In this document: positions 1 to 8,872 of the stretch, one piece after another
Layout of the letters: each line of letters begins with the position of its first letter
Numbering within the stretch: position 1 is the stretch's first letter
Assembly (NCBI RefSeq): GCF_003008425.1
Contig: NZ_PXOQ01000009.1
Location: 503,501 to 567,500 of the forward strand
Source of the DNA: Aurantibacter aestuarii
GTDB taxonomy: Bacteria; Bacteroidota; Bacteroidia; Flavobacteriales; Flavobacteriaceae
Length of the DNA: 64,000 nt
Reading direction: 5' to 3'
The notes under the pieces: generated by a model
Told to the model about the DNA's origin: nothing
What the model saw: the letters and a program-made list of their open reading frames with translations, nothing else
The model's database searches: none
Program-made: the position numbers and the translations under genes

Positions 1-1
1 A

Positions 2-1873
2 AGACAATTACCTGCAGAATCTATAGAGCGTGTTGAAGTAATTACATCACCTTCTGCAAGATATAATTCTGAAGGCACTGGAGGCATTTTAAATATTATT
101 TTACGTCGTAGCAAGCTACAAGGTTTAAATGGTGCTATAAATACAAATGTTGGATACAACCCAAGTGCAGGTATTTCAGGAAATTTAAATTACCGAACTG
201 GTGATGTTAATATTTTCACTAATTCTGGATATAGTTACAGAGAAAGTCCTGGTAATACCAGTGCAGATACCCGATATTTTAATCAGGATTTTGATGATAA
301 TGGTGTTTTAATAGCCGATAATCCAGATACTTTTCTAAAAGAGCGTGAAACATTTGATCGCGTTAGAAAAGGCATTAATGCTAATTTTGGTGTGGAGTGG
401 TATATTACAGATTCTGCCTCTTTAACAACATCAATTTTCTATAGAGACAATAACAGTAACGACAATAACACTAACGTATTAAATCTATTTGATAGCAATA
501 ACGTTCTTACAAACACAACAACACGTTTTGATCCAGAATTTGAGGATGATGAATTGATACAATACAGTGTAAATTTTACTAAAGATTTTAACACGTCTGG
601 ACATAAGTTAACATTCGATTTTCAATATGAAGACAATACAGAAGATGAAGATTCTCAAGTATTAGTCAACAACATTTTACAAGAAAAGGTTAATACGTTC
701 GAAGACGCTACTGAAATATTGCTACAAAGTGATTATGTTTTACCTATTGGTGACAACCATCAGTTTGAAGCAGGATTTAGATTCGATTTTAATAACACCT
801 TAACCGATTATCAAGTCCGTTTTTTAGATGAAGACACCAATAATTTCGAATTACAAACTAATCTTACTAATATTTTAGATTTTAGAGAGTATTTATATGC
901 TGCATATACGCAATTTGGAAGTAAATTAGGTAAATTCTCTTACCTTTTAGGTTTAAGAGTAGAAAACACGCAGTTTACTATAGACCAAAAGACAAGTGGC
1001 GATTTTGCAAAAAAGAATTATACGGGATTATTCCCTACCGTAAATTTAAGTTATGAGTTTGATGACACAGCAAATCTAACCTTAGGTTATGCTAGACGTT
1101 TGAGACGTCCAAGATCCCGATTTATAAATCCATTTCCATCGCGTTCCAGTGTTACTAATGTATTTTTAGGTAATCCAGATTTAGATCCAAGTTATTCTGG
1201 TCAATTCGATTTAGGATTTTTAAAACGACTAGGTAAATTTACTTTAAATGGATCAACTTACTTCTCTCGCGCTACCGATGGATTTGAATTTGTGAGCTTT
1301 GACAGTGGCGAAGTTGTAAATGTTAATGGGCAAGATTTACCCGTTATACAAAGAACTCCAATAAACTTAGCTACAGAAGATCGTTTAGGATTTGAATTTA
1401 CGTTAACGTATAGTCCATCTAAAAAATGGCGTATTAATGGAAACTATAATTATTTTCAATCTAAAACTGAAGGAATTACACCTAATGGACTAAACTTAGG
1501 AAACACAAATAACAGTTGGTTTGCACGTTTAAACAATAAATATACGTTACCATATGGTATAGATTGGCAAACGAATGTTTTTTATAGTGGACCACGAGAA
1601 GATGCTCAAACTAAAACGGAAGGTTTATTGAGTGCAACTTTAGCTTTTAGCAAGGATTTATTTAATGAGAAAGCATCATTAACATTTAATATAAATGATG
1701 TTTTTAATAGCCGAATTAGAAGACAATTTACAACGACACCCACTTTTGAAAGCGATAGTGAGTTCCAATGGAGAGAACGAAGTTTTAATTTAGCTTTTAC
1801 CTACAGATTTAATCAGAAGAAAAAACAAACCAGAACTAATAATCGTGATGACGATGATGGTTTTGAAGGCTAA
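2..1873 (+). CDS. TonB-dependent receptor / outer membrane beta-barrel protein (5' truncated)
   Basis: The reading frame is already open at base 2, so the N-terminus lies left of the window; the GTG at 392 is internal. The first visible residues (LPAESIERVEVITSPSARYN) are typical of the end of a TonB plug domain, and the following GTGGILNIIL stretch fits the same family. The remainder, about 590 residues, is rich in alternating aromatic and polar residues and ends in an aromatic-rich strand (FNLAFTYRF), as expected of an outer-membrane barrel of the OMP_b-brl_3 type. These proteins import ligands or act as barrels of unknown substrate; no SusD partner is visible here. The C-terminal tail is charged (QKKKQTRTNNRDDDD). 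The substrate cannot be inferred. Confidence 0.85.
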   Translation, partial: RQLPAESIERVEVITSPSARYNSEGTGGILNIILRRSKLQGLNGAINTNVGYNPSAGISGNLNYRTGDVNIFTNSGYSYRESPGNTSADTRYFNQDFDDNGVLIADNPDTFLKERETFDRVRKGINANFGVEWYITDSASLTTSIFYRDNNSNDNNTNVLNLFDSNNVLTNTTTRFDPEFEDDELIQYSVNFTKDFNTSGHKLTFDFQYEDNTEDEDSQVLVNNILQEKVNTFEDATEILLQSDYVLPIGDNHQFEAGFRFDFNNTLTDYQVRFLDEDTNNFELQTNLTNILDFREYLYAAYTQFGSKLGKFSYLLGLRVENTQFTIDQKTSGDFAKKNYTGLFPTVNLSYEFDDTANLTLGYARRLRRPRSRFINPFPSRSSVTNVFLGNPDLDPSYSGQFDLGFLKRLGKFTLNGSTYFSRATDGFEFVSFDSGEVVNVNGQDLPVIQRTPINLATEDRLGFEFTLTYSPSKKWRINGNYNYFQSKTEGITPNGLNLGNTNNSWFARLNNKYTLPYGIDWQTNVFYSGPREDAQTKTEGLLSATLAFSKDLFNEKASLTFNINDVFNSRIRRQFTTTPTFESDSEFQWRERSFNLAFTYRFNQKKKQTRTNNRDDDDGFEG

Positions 1874-1878
1874 ACAAG

Positions 1879-1912
1879 AAAAATCCGATTTTATTTAAAT
1901 CGGATTTTTTTT
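1879..1912 (+). terminator. Rho-independent terminator of the TonB receptor gene
   Basis: An 11-bp perfect stem (AAATCCGATTT at 1881-1891 with AAATCGGATTT at 1897-1907) is followed by a run of T, starting a few bases after the receptor stop codon. Confidence 0.85.
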
Positions 1913-1984
1913 GCTTATTGTTTCTTTTTAGGGACAATTACTTGTTTACTTTATGTTTCAATGAAGCAGGTATACCTATAAATA

Positions 1985-2020
1985 CAAAAAAAATGCCAAA
2001 ACTGTTGTTTTGGCATTTTA
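1985..2020 (-). terminator. Rho-independent terminator of fabI
   Basis: Read on the minus strand, AAAATGCCAAAAC pairs with GTTTTGGCATTTT around a short loop and ends in a T run. It lies about 20 bp downstream of the fabI stop codon, so it probably ends the monocistronic fabI transcript. Confidence 0.85.
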
Positions 2021-2038
2021 GTATAAATTTATTAAACC

Positions 2039-2866
2039 TTATTTTTTCTCTTCATTTTCAATAAATGACTCCATAATATAGTCACTTACGCCCATATTAC
2101 TAAATCCGCCGTCATTATATAAGTTTTGTAAGGTCACACGCTTGGTTAAATCACTAAACATACTTACCGTATAATTAGCACAATCTAAAGCAGTTGCATT
2201 CCCTAATGGGCTCATTTTATCTGCATAAGCTATAAATCCGTCAAAACCCTTAACGCCTTGCCCTGCTGTAGTTGGTGTAGGAGATTGAGAAATAGTGTTT
2301 ACTCTCACTTTTTTATCTCTACCCATAAAATATCCAAAACTACGAGCAATACTCTCCAAATACGCTTTATTATCGGCCATATCATTATAGTCTGGAAAAA
2401 CACGTTGTGCAGCCATATAAGATAAAGCAACAATACTTCCCCATTCGTTCATAGCATCATGCTTATATAAGGTTTGCATTACTTTATGAAAAGACATGGC
2501 AGAAACATCGGTTCCTTTTTGTGTCCAGTCGTAATTTTGATCTGTATATGCTTTTCCTTTTCTTACGTTAACAGACATACCGATAGAATGAAGAACGAAA
2601 TCTATTTTTCCGCCTAAGATTTCCATAGATTCTGTGACTAACTTTTCTAAATCTTCTAATGAAGTTGCATCCGCAGGTATAATTTGAGAACCAGTTTTCT
2701 TAGCCAATTCATCAATTTGTCCCATTCGCATTGCTATAGGTGCATTAGTTAATACAAATTCTCCACCTTCTTCATGCACACGTTCTGCAGTTTTCCAAGC
2801 TATAGAATTCGCATCTAAAGCGCCAAAAATGATTCCTTTTTTTCCTTTAAGTAAGTTATAAGACAT
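2039..2866 (-). CDS. fabI: Enoyl-[acyl-carrier-protein] reductase (NADH), FabI
   Basis: Catalyses the last reduction step of each fatty-acid elongation cycle (trans-2-enoyl-ACP to acyl-ACP) in the cytoplasm. The 275-residue length fits FabI. The N-terminus shows the divergent dinucleotide-binding region of this SDR subgroup (GIIFGALDANSIAW), followed by LHSIGM and the FabI-type catalytic pair Tyr160-x6-Lys167 (PDYNDMADNKA) with the upstream Tyr150. The C-terminal NDGGFSNMG segment is also typical. The gene is flanked by its own promoter and terminator, which suggests a single-gene transcript. Nothing looks damaged. Confidence 0.97.
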   Translation of the reverse strand: MSYNLLKGKKGIIFGALDANSIAWKTAERVHEEGGEFVLTNAPIAMRMGQIDELAKKTGSQIIPADATSLEDLEKLVTESMEILGGKIDFVLHSIGMSVNVRKGKAYTDQNYDWTQKGTDVSAMSFHKVMQTLYKHDAMNEWGSIVALSYMAAQRVFPDYNDMADNKAYLESIARSFGYFMGRDKKVRVNTISQSPTPTTAGQGVKGFDGFIAYADKMSPLGNATALDCANYTVSMFSDLTKRVTLQNLYNDGGFSNMGVSDYIMESFIENEEKK

Positions 2867-2898
2867 ATAGTATTTTTTAGTTTAATTGGATAATATCA

Positions 2899-2932
2899 CA
2901 AATATAGTATTTAATAAAGAATTGTAAAGCAA
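2899..2932 (-). promoter_or_regulatory. Promoter of fabI (Bacteroidota type)
   Basis: On the minus strand a perfect TATATTTG (-7 box, 2899-2906) is preceded 23 bp upstream by TTG (2930-2932), matching the Bacteroidota primary-sigma consensus TTG-N17-23-TAnnTTTG. It sits about 33 bp before the fabI ATG. Confidence 0.65.
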
Positions 2933-2934
2933 TT

Positions 2935-4587
2935 CTAATTTAATAACTGCTTAGCATGTGCAATTGCAGAAGCCTGTAAATCATTTCCGCCTAACATTAA
3001 AGCTATTTCATTTACACGCTGCTCTTGATTTAGAGCTACTAAATTCGTAATGGTTGTATCGCTAACAGTTTCTTTATACACTTTAAAATGCGCTTTTCCT
3101 TTGGAAGCTATTTGAGGTAAATGTGTAATACTAAATACCTGCATATTAATACTCATTTTAGTCATAATATCTCCCATTTTATGAGCTATTTCTCCGGAAA
3201 CACCGGTATCAATCTCATCAAACATAATGGTAGGCAATTTTATATACTGAGACATTATAGCCTTTATTGCCAACATAATACGGCTTAATTCTCCACCTGA
3301 TGCTGCTTTTTTAAGCTCATTATAATCCATCCCTTTATTGGCAGAAAATAAAAATTGTAACTCATCTGTCCCATTCGCGTAAAATTGCTCTGTAGCTGCA
3401 ACTTTAATATTAAAAGAGGCATTTGGCATTCCTAAGTCTGCTAAAATTTTCACTAATTTTTCCTCTAATACAGGAATAGCTTTCTGTCTATTGTTATGAA
3501 CTACTTTAGCACTACTTTTTAATTCAGCCTTATTAGTTTCTATAGCACTTTGAAGTTTATTGATTTCTTGCTCTAGTCCATCTGTTTCAACTACTTTATC
3601 ATCTAAAGTATTTCTTATCTCTATAAGTTCCTGAATGGTATTTACTTGATGTTTTTTTAATAAATTATTAATTATAGTAAGTTGGTTATTAATAACATCT
3701 AAACGTTCTGGATCTACTTCCAGAGTTTCGTGCAGCTGGTCTAATTCTTTTACAATATCATCAAATTCTATAAAAACACTTTCCACTCGCTTAGATACAG
3801 TATTATAGTTTGTAGATAATTGTGCTATCTTATTAACCGCATTTTTTAATTGGGTTAAACTATTTTGAATGCCAATTTGATCTTCTGAAATTAAATCATT
3901 AACCTCTTTAGCTTTCTCTAATAAAACTTCTACGTTGTTCAACATTTCATACTCAGCTTCTAAATCTTCAAGATTGAGGTGTTCTAATTTAATTTCATTT
4001 AATTCATTGAATAAAAACAAATTATAATCGTAATCCTTAAGGGCTTGAGCTTTTTTATCTTCTAATGCTTTAAGACTATTGGTCTGAGATTTATAGCTTT
4101 TTAGAAGCGATTTATAATTTAATAATTCTGAAGCATTTTTAGCTAACGCATCAATAACACCAAATTGAAAAGACTCGTCAATAAGCTGACGTGTTTCATT
4201 TTGCGAATGTATATCTATTAAAAAATCTCCTAATTCTTGTAAAACTGAAAGATTAACGGGAGAATCGTTTACAAACGCACGACTTTTACCCGATGGTAAA
4301 ATTTCTCGTCTAATAATGGTTTGGGATTCGTAGTCTAAATCTTCCTTTTTAAAAAATTGATTTAGATTGTAGTTTTCTATATTAAAAGTGGCCTCTATGA
4401 CGCATTTCTTTTCTTTATCACGTAAACTGCTTAAATCTGCTCGTTTACCTAAAATTAAAGACAAACCTCCAAGTAAAATAGATTTACCTGCTCCTGTTTC
4501 TCCTGTTATTGTTGTGAAACCGCTATTAAAATTAACCTGTAAAGTTTCAATTAACGCGTAATTTTTAATACTTAGCGCTTGTAACAT
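2935..4587 (-). CDS. recN: DNA repair protein RecN
   Basis: An SMC-like ATPase that acts early in recombinational repair of double-strand breaks. The 550 residues show the split ABC ATPase layout: Walker A GETGAGKS at residues 29-36, a long central coiled-coil region (about 150-370) rich in Leu, Glu and Lys, then the ABC signature (SGGELS, about 430-435) and Walker B with MFDEIDTGVSG around 455-465. It is the last gene of a compact minus-strand series following the PorD-like gene by 9 bp, so it is probably cotranscribed with bamD, rpoZ, coaBC and porD. No distinct terminator is seen after it. Confidence 0.97.
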   Translation of the reverse strand: MLQALSIKNYALIETLQVNFNSGFTTITGETGAGKSILLGGLSLILGKRADLSSLRDKEKKCVIEATFNIENYNLNQFFKKEDLDYESQTIIRREILPSGKSRAFVNDSPVNLSVLQELGDFLIDIHSQNETRQLIDESFQFGVIDALAKNASELLNYKSLLKSYKSQTNSLKALEDKKAQALKDYDYNLFLFNELNEIKLEHLNLEDLEAEYEMLNNVEVLLEKAKEVNDLISEDQIGIQNSLTQLKNAVNKIAQLSTNYNTVSKRVESVFIEFDDIVKELDQLHETLEVDPERLDVINNQLTIINNLLKKHQVNTIQELIEIRNTLDDKVVETDGLEQEINKLQSAIETNKAELKSSAKVVHNNRQKAIPVLEEKLVKILADLGMPNASFNIKVAATEQFYANGTDELQFLFSANKGMDYNELKKAASGGELSRIMLAIKAIMSQYIKLPTIMFDEIDTGVSGEIAHKMGDIMTKMSINMQVFSITHLPQIASKGKAHFKVYKETVSDTTITNLVALNQEQRVNEIALMLGGNDLQASAIAHAKQLLN

Positions 4588-4596
4588 TAACGTTGT

Positions 4597-5493
4597 TTAT
4601 TTTTGAAATTGAATGTTTCGCCATTTGTTAGCATACATTGGCGCAATGCGATTTAAAACCGTAGTTAACTCATCGATTTCTACAGTCGGACCTTCACTAA
4701 ATACCTGCTGAATTTCTTCTGCTTTCGTATCGAAAAACACACGGGTTAAATATGAATTTGGTCTGTTTTTGGCTATAGAATTAAAACCTAAAAGAGCTTT
4801 AGCTATTTGTGCTTTACCTTCTTTTACGTTTTCATTCATTAAGTCCAAACCTAAGCGGTGATAGTTGTAATTAATTGTTCTAAAGTCTGAAAATGCAGGA
4901 GACAACAAATGGTCTATAAGAATAAAACGACTTTGTAATCCATCGGACAGCTTCCAACCTGCAAAATTTTCTTGTTGAGAATAGTTAACAATAGTTTGTG
5001 CCTGCTTAAAGTATGGCTCTCCTCCATTTGATGCAAAAGAATCGGCATCTAAACCTAATACCATATATATATGAAAAGCTAAAACAGAGACTAAATTAGA
5101 CTGGTATTGGTTTGGTGTAAAAATAAGTTGTTGAAATTCGTTATAACTAAAAGCAAAATCTTTATCATTTACATTATATAATGACGTTGTATAAGTAGAT
5201 CCAAAAACAGGTCGAGAGGATTGCACTTGTAAAGTTGCTGTATAAAAGTTATTACTGTATTCTGTAATATTAATTACAAAATTACAATTGACACGCTCAT
5301 TAGGTTTAGTTTCTCTACTTGTCCAATTAGAATTATTTATAAATTCGGTAAGCTGCTTTTCTAATGTTTTAAAGACTTGAAAATTTTCATTTCCCGTAAG
5401 TTGTGCGTTTACAACCACGTTGGCATTTAAATCTTGTGCTTTAACAACAGTAAATGCTAAACAATACATTATAACAAGACATAAATTACGCAT
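4597..5493 (-). CDS. porD: Type IX secretion system PorD-like protein (DUF4835)
   Basis: A 298-residue protein with an N-terminal signal peptide (MRNLCLVIMYCLAFTVVKAQ). The sequence following it, with QLTEFINNSNWTS and the NCNF..NI segment, matches the DUF4835 family that occurs in this place between recN and coaBC in many Flavobacteriia. Family members are named PorD and associated with type IX secretion and gliding. It is probably periplasmic or outer-membrane attached. Its start overlaps the end of coaBC by 8 bp, indicating translational coupling. The function is assigned from family and context, not from catalytic residues. Confidence 0.8.
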   Translation of the reverse strand: MRNLCLVIMYCLAFTVVKAQDLNANVVVNAQLTGNENFQVFKTLEKQLTEFINNSNWTSRETKPNERVNCNFVINITEYSNNFYTATLQVQSSRPVFGSTYTTSLYNVNDKDFAFSYNEFQQLIFTPNQYQSNLVSVLAFHIYMVLGLDADSFASNGGEPYFKQAQTIVNYSQQENFAGWKLSDGLQSRFILIDHLLSPAFSDFRTINYNYHRLGLDLMNENVKEGKAQIAKALLGFNSIAKNRPNSYLTRVFFDTKAEEIQQVFSEGPTVEIDELTTVLNRIAPMYANKWRNIQFQK

Positions 5494-6697
5494 GAATAAA
5501 AGGAATTATTTCGTTTAAAATATCTATTGCGACTTCAGTTTTAGATTTTAGAGGAAAATTTTTAAGTCGTTCATTTTTAAATATGAGACTTATTTTATTA
5601 GTTTCCAATTTAAATCCTGCACCTTTATCGTTTAACGAATTTAATACAATTAAGTCTAAATTCTTTCGCTTTAATTTAGATTTTGCATTTTCAACTTCAT
5701 TATTAGTTTCTAAAGCAAATCCTACTAAAAATTGTTGCTGTTTAATTTCTCCTAATGAAGCTAAAACATCTTTGGTTTTCTCCAGTTCTAAAGTTAACGT
5801 CGCATCGTTCTTTTTTATTTTATTTTCTGCAACATATTTTGGTTTATAGTCGGCTACTGCTGCAGCGCAAATAACAATGTGAGATGTTTTAAAATAACTA
5901 TGAGCCGCTTCAAACATATCTTGGGCTGAAACGACAGGTACAACATTAATTAAACTGTGGTCTATAGTCAAATGGGTTGGTCCAGTAACCAGAGTAACGT
6001 TTGCTCCTAAATTTGCAGCAGCAATAGCCAACTCAAATCCCATTTTACCACTAGAATGGTTTCCTATAAATCGTACTGGATCTATAGCCTCGTAAGTTGG
6101 ACCCGCTGTTATTAAAACTTCCTTTCCTTTTAATGGTAATTGGGCTAAAATATCTTGCTCTATAAACGCTACAATATCTTCGGGCTCTGCCATACGACCT
6201 TTACCTACTAAACCACTTGCCAACTCACCAGATGTTGAGTCAATTATGGTGTTACCAAAAGATTTTAAGGTATTAAATGTTTGTGTTGTACTTTGGTGTT
6301 TATACATATCCAAATCCATTGCTGGTGCAATATAAACTGGACATTTAGCAGAAAGGTAGGTGGCTAATAACAAATTGTCGCAAGTACCGTTTGCCATTTT
6401 AGACATGGTGTTTGCTGTAGCAGGAGCTATTACAAATAAATCTGCCCAAAGCCCAAGCTCGACATGATTATTCCAAAGTTCGTTGTCGTTTTCTTTTTCG
6501 TAGAAGTGAGATTCTACAGGATGTTTTGATAAGGTAGATAATGTTAGAGGTGTAACAAAATCTTTAGAAGCAGGCGTCATAACAACTTTTACGTTTGCGC
6601 CTGCTTTTATAAGTTCTCTAACTAAAAAAGCCGATTTATAAGCAGCTATACCAGCACTTACGCCAAGTAATATATTTTTGCCGCTTAAAATTGACAT
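5486..6697 (-). CDS. coaBC: Bifunctional phosphopantothenoylcysteine decarboxylase / phosphopantothenate-cysteine ligase
   Basis: Carries out two consecutive steps of coenzyme A synthesis: joining cysteine to 4'-phosphopantothenate and decarboxylating the product. The N-terminal flavoprotein half (about 1-185) begins GKNILLGVSAGIAAYKS and contains IAPATANTMSKMANG and the APAMDLDMY loop, the family's substrate-binding segment with Asp where many homologues have Asn. The CoaB half starts near 190 with VLITAGPTYEAIDPVR, then NHSSGKMG and AAVADYKP. The 403-residue length is normal. It follows rpoZ by only 3 bp and overlaps the PorD gene. Confidence 0.96.
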   Translation of the reverse strand: MSILSGKNILLGVSAGIAAYKSAFLVRELIKAGANVKVVMTPASKDFVTPLTLSTLSKHPVESHFYEKENDNELWNNHVELGLWADLFVIAPATANTMSKMANGTCDNLLLATYLSAKCPVYIAPAMDLDMYKHQSTTQTFNTLKSFGNTIIDSTSGELASGLVGKGRMAEPEDIVAFIEQDILAQLPLKGKEVLITAGPTYEAIDPVRFIGNHSSGKMGFELAIAAANLGANVTLVTGPTHLTIDHSLINVVPVVSAQDMFEAAHSYFKTSHIVICAAAVADYKPKYVAENKIKKNDATLTLELEKTKDVLASLGEIKQQQFLVGFALETNNEVENAKSKLKRKNLDLIVLNSLNDKGAGFKLETNKISLIFKNERLKNFPLKSKTEVAIDILNEIIPFIHA

Positions 6698-6700
6698 AGA

Positions 6701-7027
6701 TTAGTCTTGGTTTTCTTCTGTGTTTCTGTAGTAAATTTTACCATCTAACCATTCTTGCACAGCTAATGCATGTGGTTTAGGTAATTTTTCATAAAATTTA
6801 GAAACTTCAATTTGTTCCTTATTTTCGAAAACTTCTTCTAAGCTATCGTTATAAGTTGCAAACTCTTCTAATTTTTCAATTAATTCCTTTTTTATTTCAG
6901 AATTAATTTGCTCAGAACGCTTTGCAATTATAGATATAGCTTCGTAAATATTATCTGTTTTAGCGTCTACTTTATTTCTATCGTAAGTAGTCGTAGATAA
7001 TGGCGCGTCTATTTTCTTTAAATCCAT
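6701..7027 (-). CDS. rpoZ: RNA polymerase omega/Rpb6-like subunit
   Basis: A small (108 aa) acidic protein of the RNA polymerase Rpb6/omega family in the form found in Bacteroidota. The stretch NIYEAISIIAKRSEQIN is the recognisable omega signature. It is expected to help assemble the beta' subunit. It lies between bamD (5 bp upstream) and coaBC (3 bp downstream); the neighbourhood of an omega gene and coaBC is conserved across many bacteria, which supports the call. Confidence 0.85.
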   Translation of the reverse strand: MDLKKIDAPLSTTTYDRNKVDAKTDNIYEAISIIAKRSEQINSEIKKELIEKLEEFATYNDSLEEVFENKEQIEVSKFYEKLPKPHALAVQEWLDGKIYYRNTEENQD

Positions 7028-7032
7028 AATTA

Positions 7033-7839
7033 TTATTTTAGCTTATTGCTATTAATTTGTTGTAAATTCTCTTCTATTATAGTCAGTTTCATATCTGTTT
7101 CTTCTGAACTTTCAGATTTTGGATATGCACTTTTATATAAATTGTAATATTTCTGTGCGTCTATAAAACGTTCTTCCTGTTTCCAAACTACACTTTTTTC
7201 AGCAAGACTAAAAGCTGCTTCTGCTCTTATACGCATAGCATCATTTCTAAATGATGATCCTGGGAAATCCGTTAAAAAATTATTAAACGACTTTATAGAG
7301 GCTTTGTAGTCTGATATATGATTGTATTGCTTAGCAATCTCAAACGCCTTTTTTTCTAATTTAAAATCCAACTCTTTTACCAATTCATTTACTTTTGGTA
7401 AATATTGAGACTCTGGATATATATTTGCAAACAACTGTAGTTTTTCTAAAGCGTTATAAGTTTCTGTTTGATCCTTAGAAAATACTGGAGATAATTGATA
7501 ATAGCTTTCTGCAGATTTATATGAAGCTTCTTCTGCCTTTTCACTGTTTGGATAAGCAGTTGCAAAAGTTTCAAATTGATAAGCCGCCAAATAGTGATCC
7601 TCTAATTCATAAAAAGCACTAGCATGTAAATACATTAACTTTTCTGCTTGAGGTTTCCCTCTATACTTAGGAATAATTTGTTCAAAAAGTCTATTGGCTT
7701 TTTTATATTTTCCTTCTTCATAAAGCTTAACTCCTAAATCGTATTTAACCGAAGCATCTTCAGACTTTAGAGCTTTTTGGTATTGGCTACAAGAACTTAA
7801 AACTAAAAATAGACAGGCTATGTAAAAAATGTTTTTCAT
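7033..7839 (-). CDS. bamD: Outer membrane protein assembly factor BamD
   Basis: A lipoprotein of the BAM complex that inserts beta-barrels into the outer membrane. The signal peptide ends in a lipobox (LVLSSCS), with the lipidated Cys near residue 17. The rest is a helical TPR protein: LYEEGKYKKANRLFEQII, then repeated ...YPNSEKAEEASYKSAESYYQLS and FLTDFPGSSFRNDAMRIRAEA units with the Y-P-x-S spacing of BamD. Its 268 residues match the family. It is the first gene of the bamD-rpoZ-coaBC-porD-recN series. Confidence 0.93.
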   Translation of the reverse strand: MKNIFYIACLFLVLSSCSQYQKALKSEDASVKYDLGVKLYEEGKYKKANRLFEQIIPKYRGKPQAEKLMYLHASAFYELEDHYLAAYQFETFATAYPNSEKAEEASYKSAESYYQLSPVFSKDQTETYNALEKLQLFANIYPESQYLPKVNELVKELDFKLEKKAFEIAKQYNHISDYKASIKSFNNFLTDFPGSSFRNDAMRIRAEAAFSLAEKSVVWKQEERFIDAQKYYNLYKSAYPKSESSEETDMKLTIIEENLQQINSNKLK

Positions 7840-7856
7840 AAAAAAAATACAAGGTG

Positions 7857-7864
7857 CAAAAATA
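7857..7864 (-). promoter_or_regulatory. -7 promoter box upstream of bamD
   Basis: The minus strand reads TATTTTTG (TAnnTTTG) 18 bp before the bamD ATG. No clear -33 TTG is seen at the expected distance, so the call rests on the -7 box and location. Confidence 0.45.
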
Positions 7865-7943
7865 CACCTTTATTATGGATTTTAAAAATAAATATTTCGT
7901 GCTAATCTAATCGAAACGGTCTAACTTCATAAAGGATTAGATT

Positions 7944-8870
7944 TTATTTAACGTTTAAATTTTCTACTTCATCAAATAAGTTAAAATCTAAAACCATTTT
8001 TCCATCATCATCATAATAATAAGCTTGTGTAAATTTATGGTCTAATAAGAGCTCTTCCAACTGGTATGAATACATTTGATGAAGTTCCTGATTAAAAGAT
8101 TCATCGTAATAAGTCATAAGAACCAATAACTCACCATCTTGATCTAACAGTTCTTTAGATGAGAATTTACTTAATGGACTTTCAGCGTTAATTTCATGTA
8201 CAATAGTCCATGTTGTAGGTAAGTAACTAATTTCGTCTCGTTCTAAATTTAAAGCGAAAAATTCACGTTTAAAATGAGCATTATTATCTAAACGAGTTAA
8301 AGCCAATGTTACCGTAACTTTGGGCTTAATCATAACCGACGCTCGATTGTTAACGACTCTAAACATTATGGCTTTGGTGTGATTAAATTCTCTTAACACA
8401 ATGTTTTTTGAAAATCTAATATTTGGTGTAGGCTTTGAAAACCGACCATATATTAATCCTGTTAAAAATGCAAACATGGCTAAACCAACAAAAGCTTCTA
8501 AAGAAGAAACAAAACCACTAGAAATAGTATTAGGAGCAAAAGCACCATAACCTAAAGAGGTAAAGGTTTGTACTGAAAAAAAGAAAGCATTTGCTAAGTT
8601 TCTGAAAAAACTACTTGGAGCTACACTTATACTTTCTACACCAATAAGTAGGTAGATAGCAGCAAAAACCAAATTTATTGCTATAAACATTGAAAATGCC
8701 AGAACAAAAAACCAGGTCCATTTAATTTGAATTAAATAATGATAGGTTTGTAAAATACTGGTTTTGGTTCCTACTCTTTTAATATTAAACGTTCCGTCAT
8801 TATTAATCATCCGACCAGCAAAGCTGGTTGAATTGTTTCCAAAACCTGGATCTTTTACTACTTTGCCCAA
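7944..8870 (-). CDS. Inward-rectifier (KirBac-like) potassium channel
   Basis: A 308-residue inner-membrane channel subunit. Two hydrophobic helices (about residues 52-75 and 125-145) flank a pore loop with QTFTSLGYGAFAP. The C-terminal 170 residues are beta-rich, with the IRK-type cytoplasmic immunoglobulin-like fold suggested by FRVVNNRASVMIKPKVTVTL, EFFALNLERDEI and WTIVHEI. The filter reads S-L-G-Y-G-A rather than the usual T-V/I-G-Y-G-D, so the first filter Thr is Ser and the Asp is Ala; this could alter selectivity. It starts 2 bp after the dapA stop, in the same operon, though no pathway link is known. Four subunits are expected to form a channel. Confidence 0.85.
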   Translation of the reverse strand: MGKVVKDPGFGNNSTSFAGRMINNDGTFNIKRVGTKTSILQTYHYLIQIKWTWFFVLAFSMFIAINLVFAAIYLLIGVESISVAPSSFFRNLANAFFFSVQTFTSLGYGAFAPNTISSGFVSSLEAFVGLAMFAFLTGLIYGRFSKPTPNIRFSKNIVLREFNHTKAIMFRVVNNRASVMIKPKVTVTLALTRLDNNAHFKREFFALNLERDEISYLPTTWTIVHEINAESPLSKFSSKELLDQDGELLVLMTYYDESFNQELHQMYSYQLEELLLDHKFTQAYYYDDDGKMVLDFNLFDEVENLNVK

Positions 8871-8872
8871 AA

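Noticed and set aside
392-1873. Complete 493-aa protein starting at GTG 392
   Set aside because: The frame is open to the left edge and the upstream residues encode a TonB plug end, so the GTG is internal.
5583-5849. Plus-strand frame of 88 codons within coaBC
   Set aside because: Lies wholly antisense to coaBC, whose domains are complete; no start context or family likeness.
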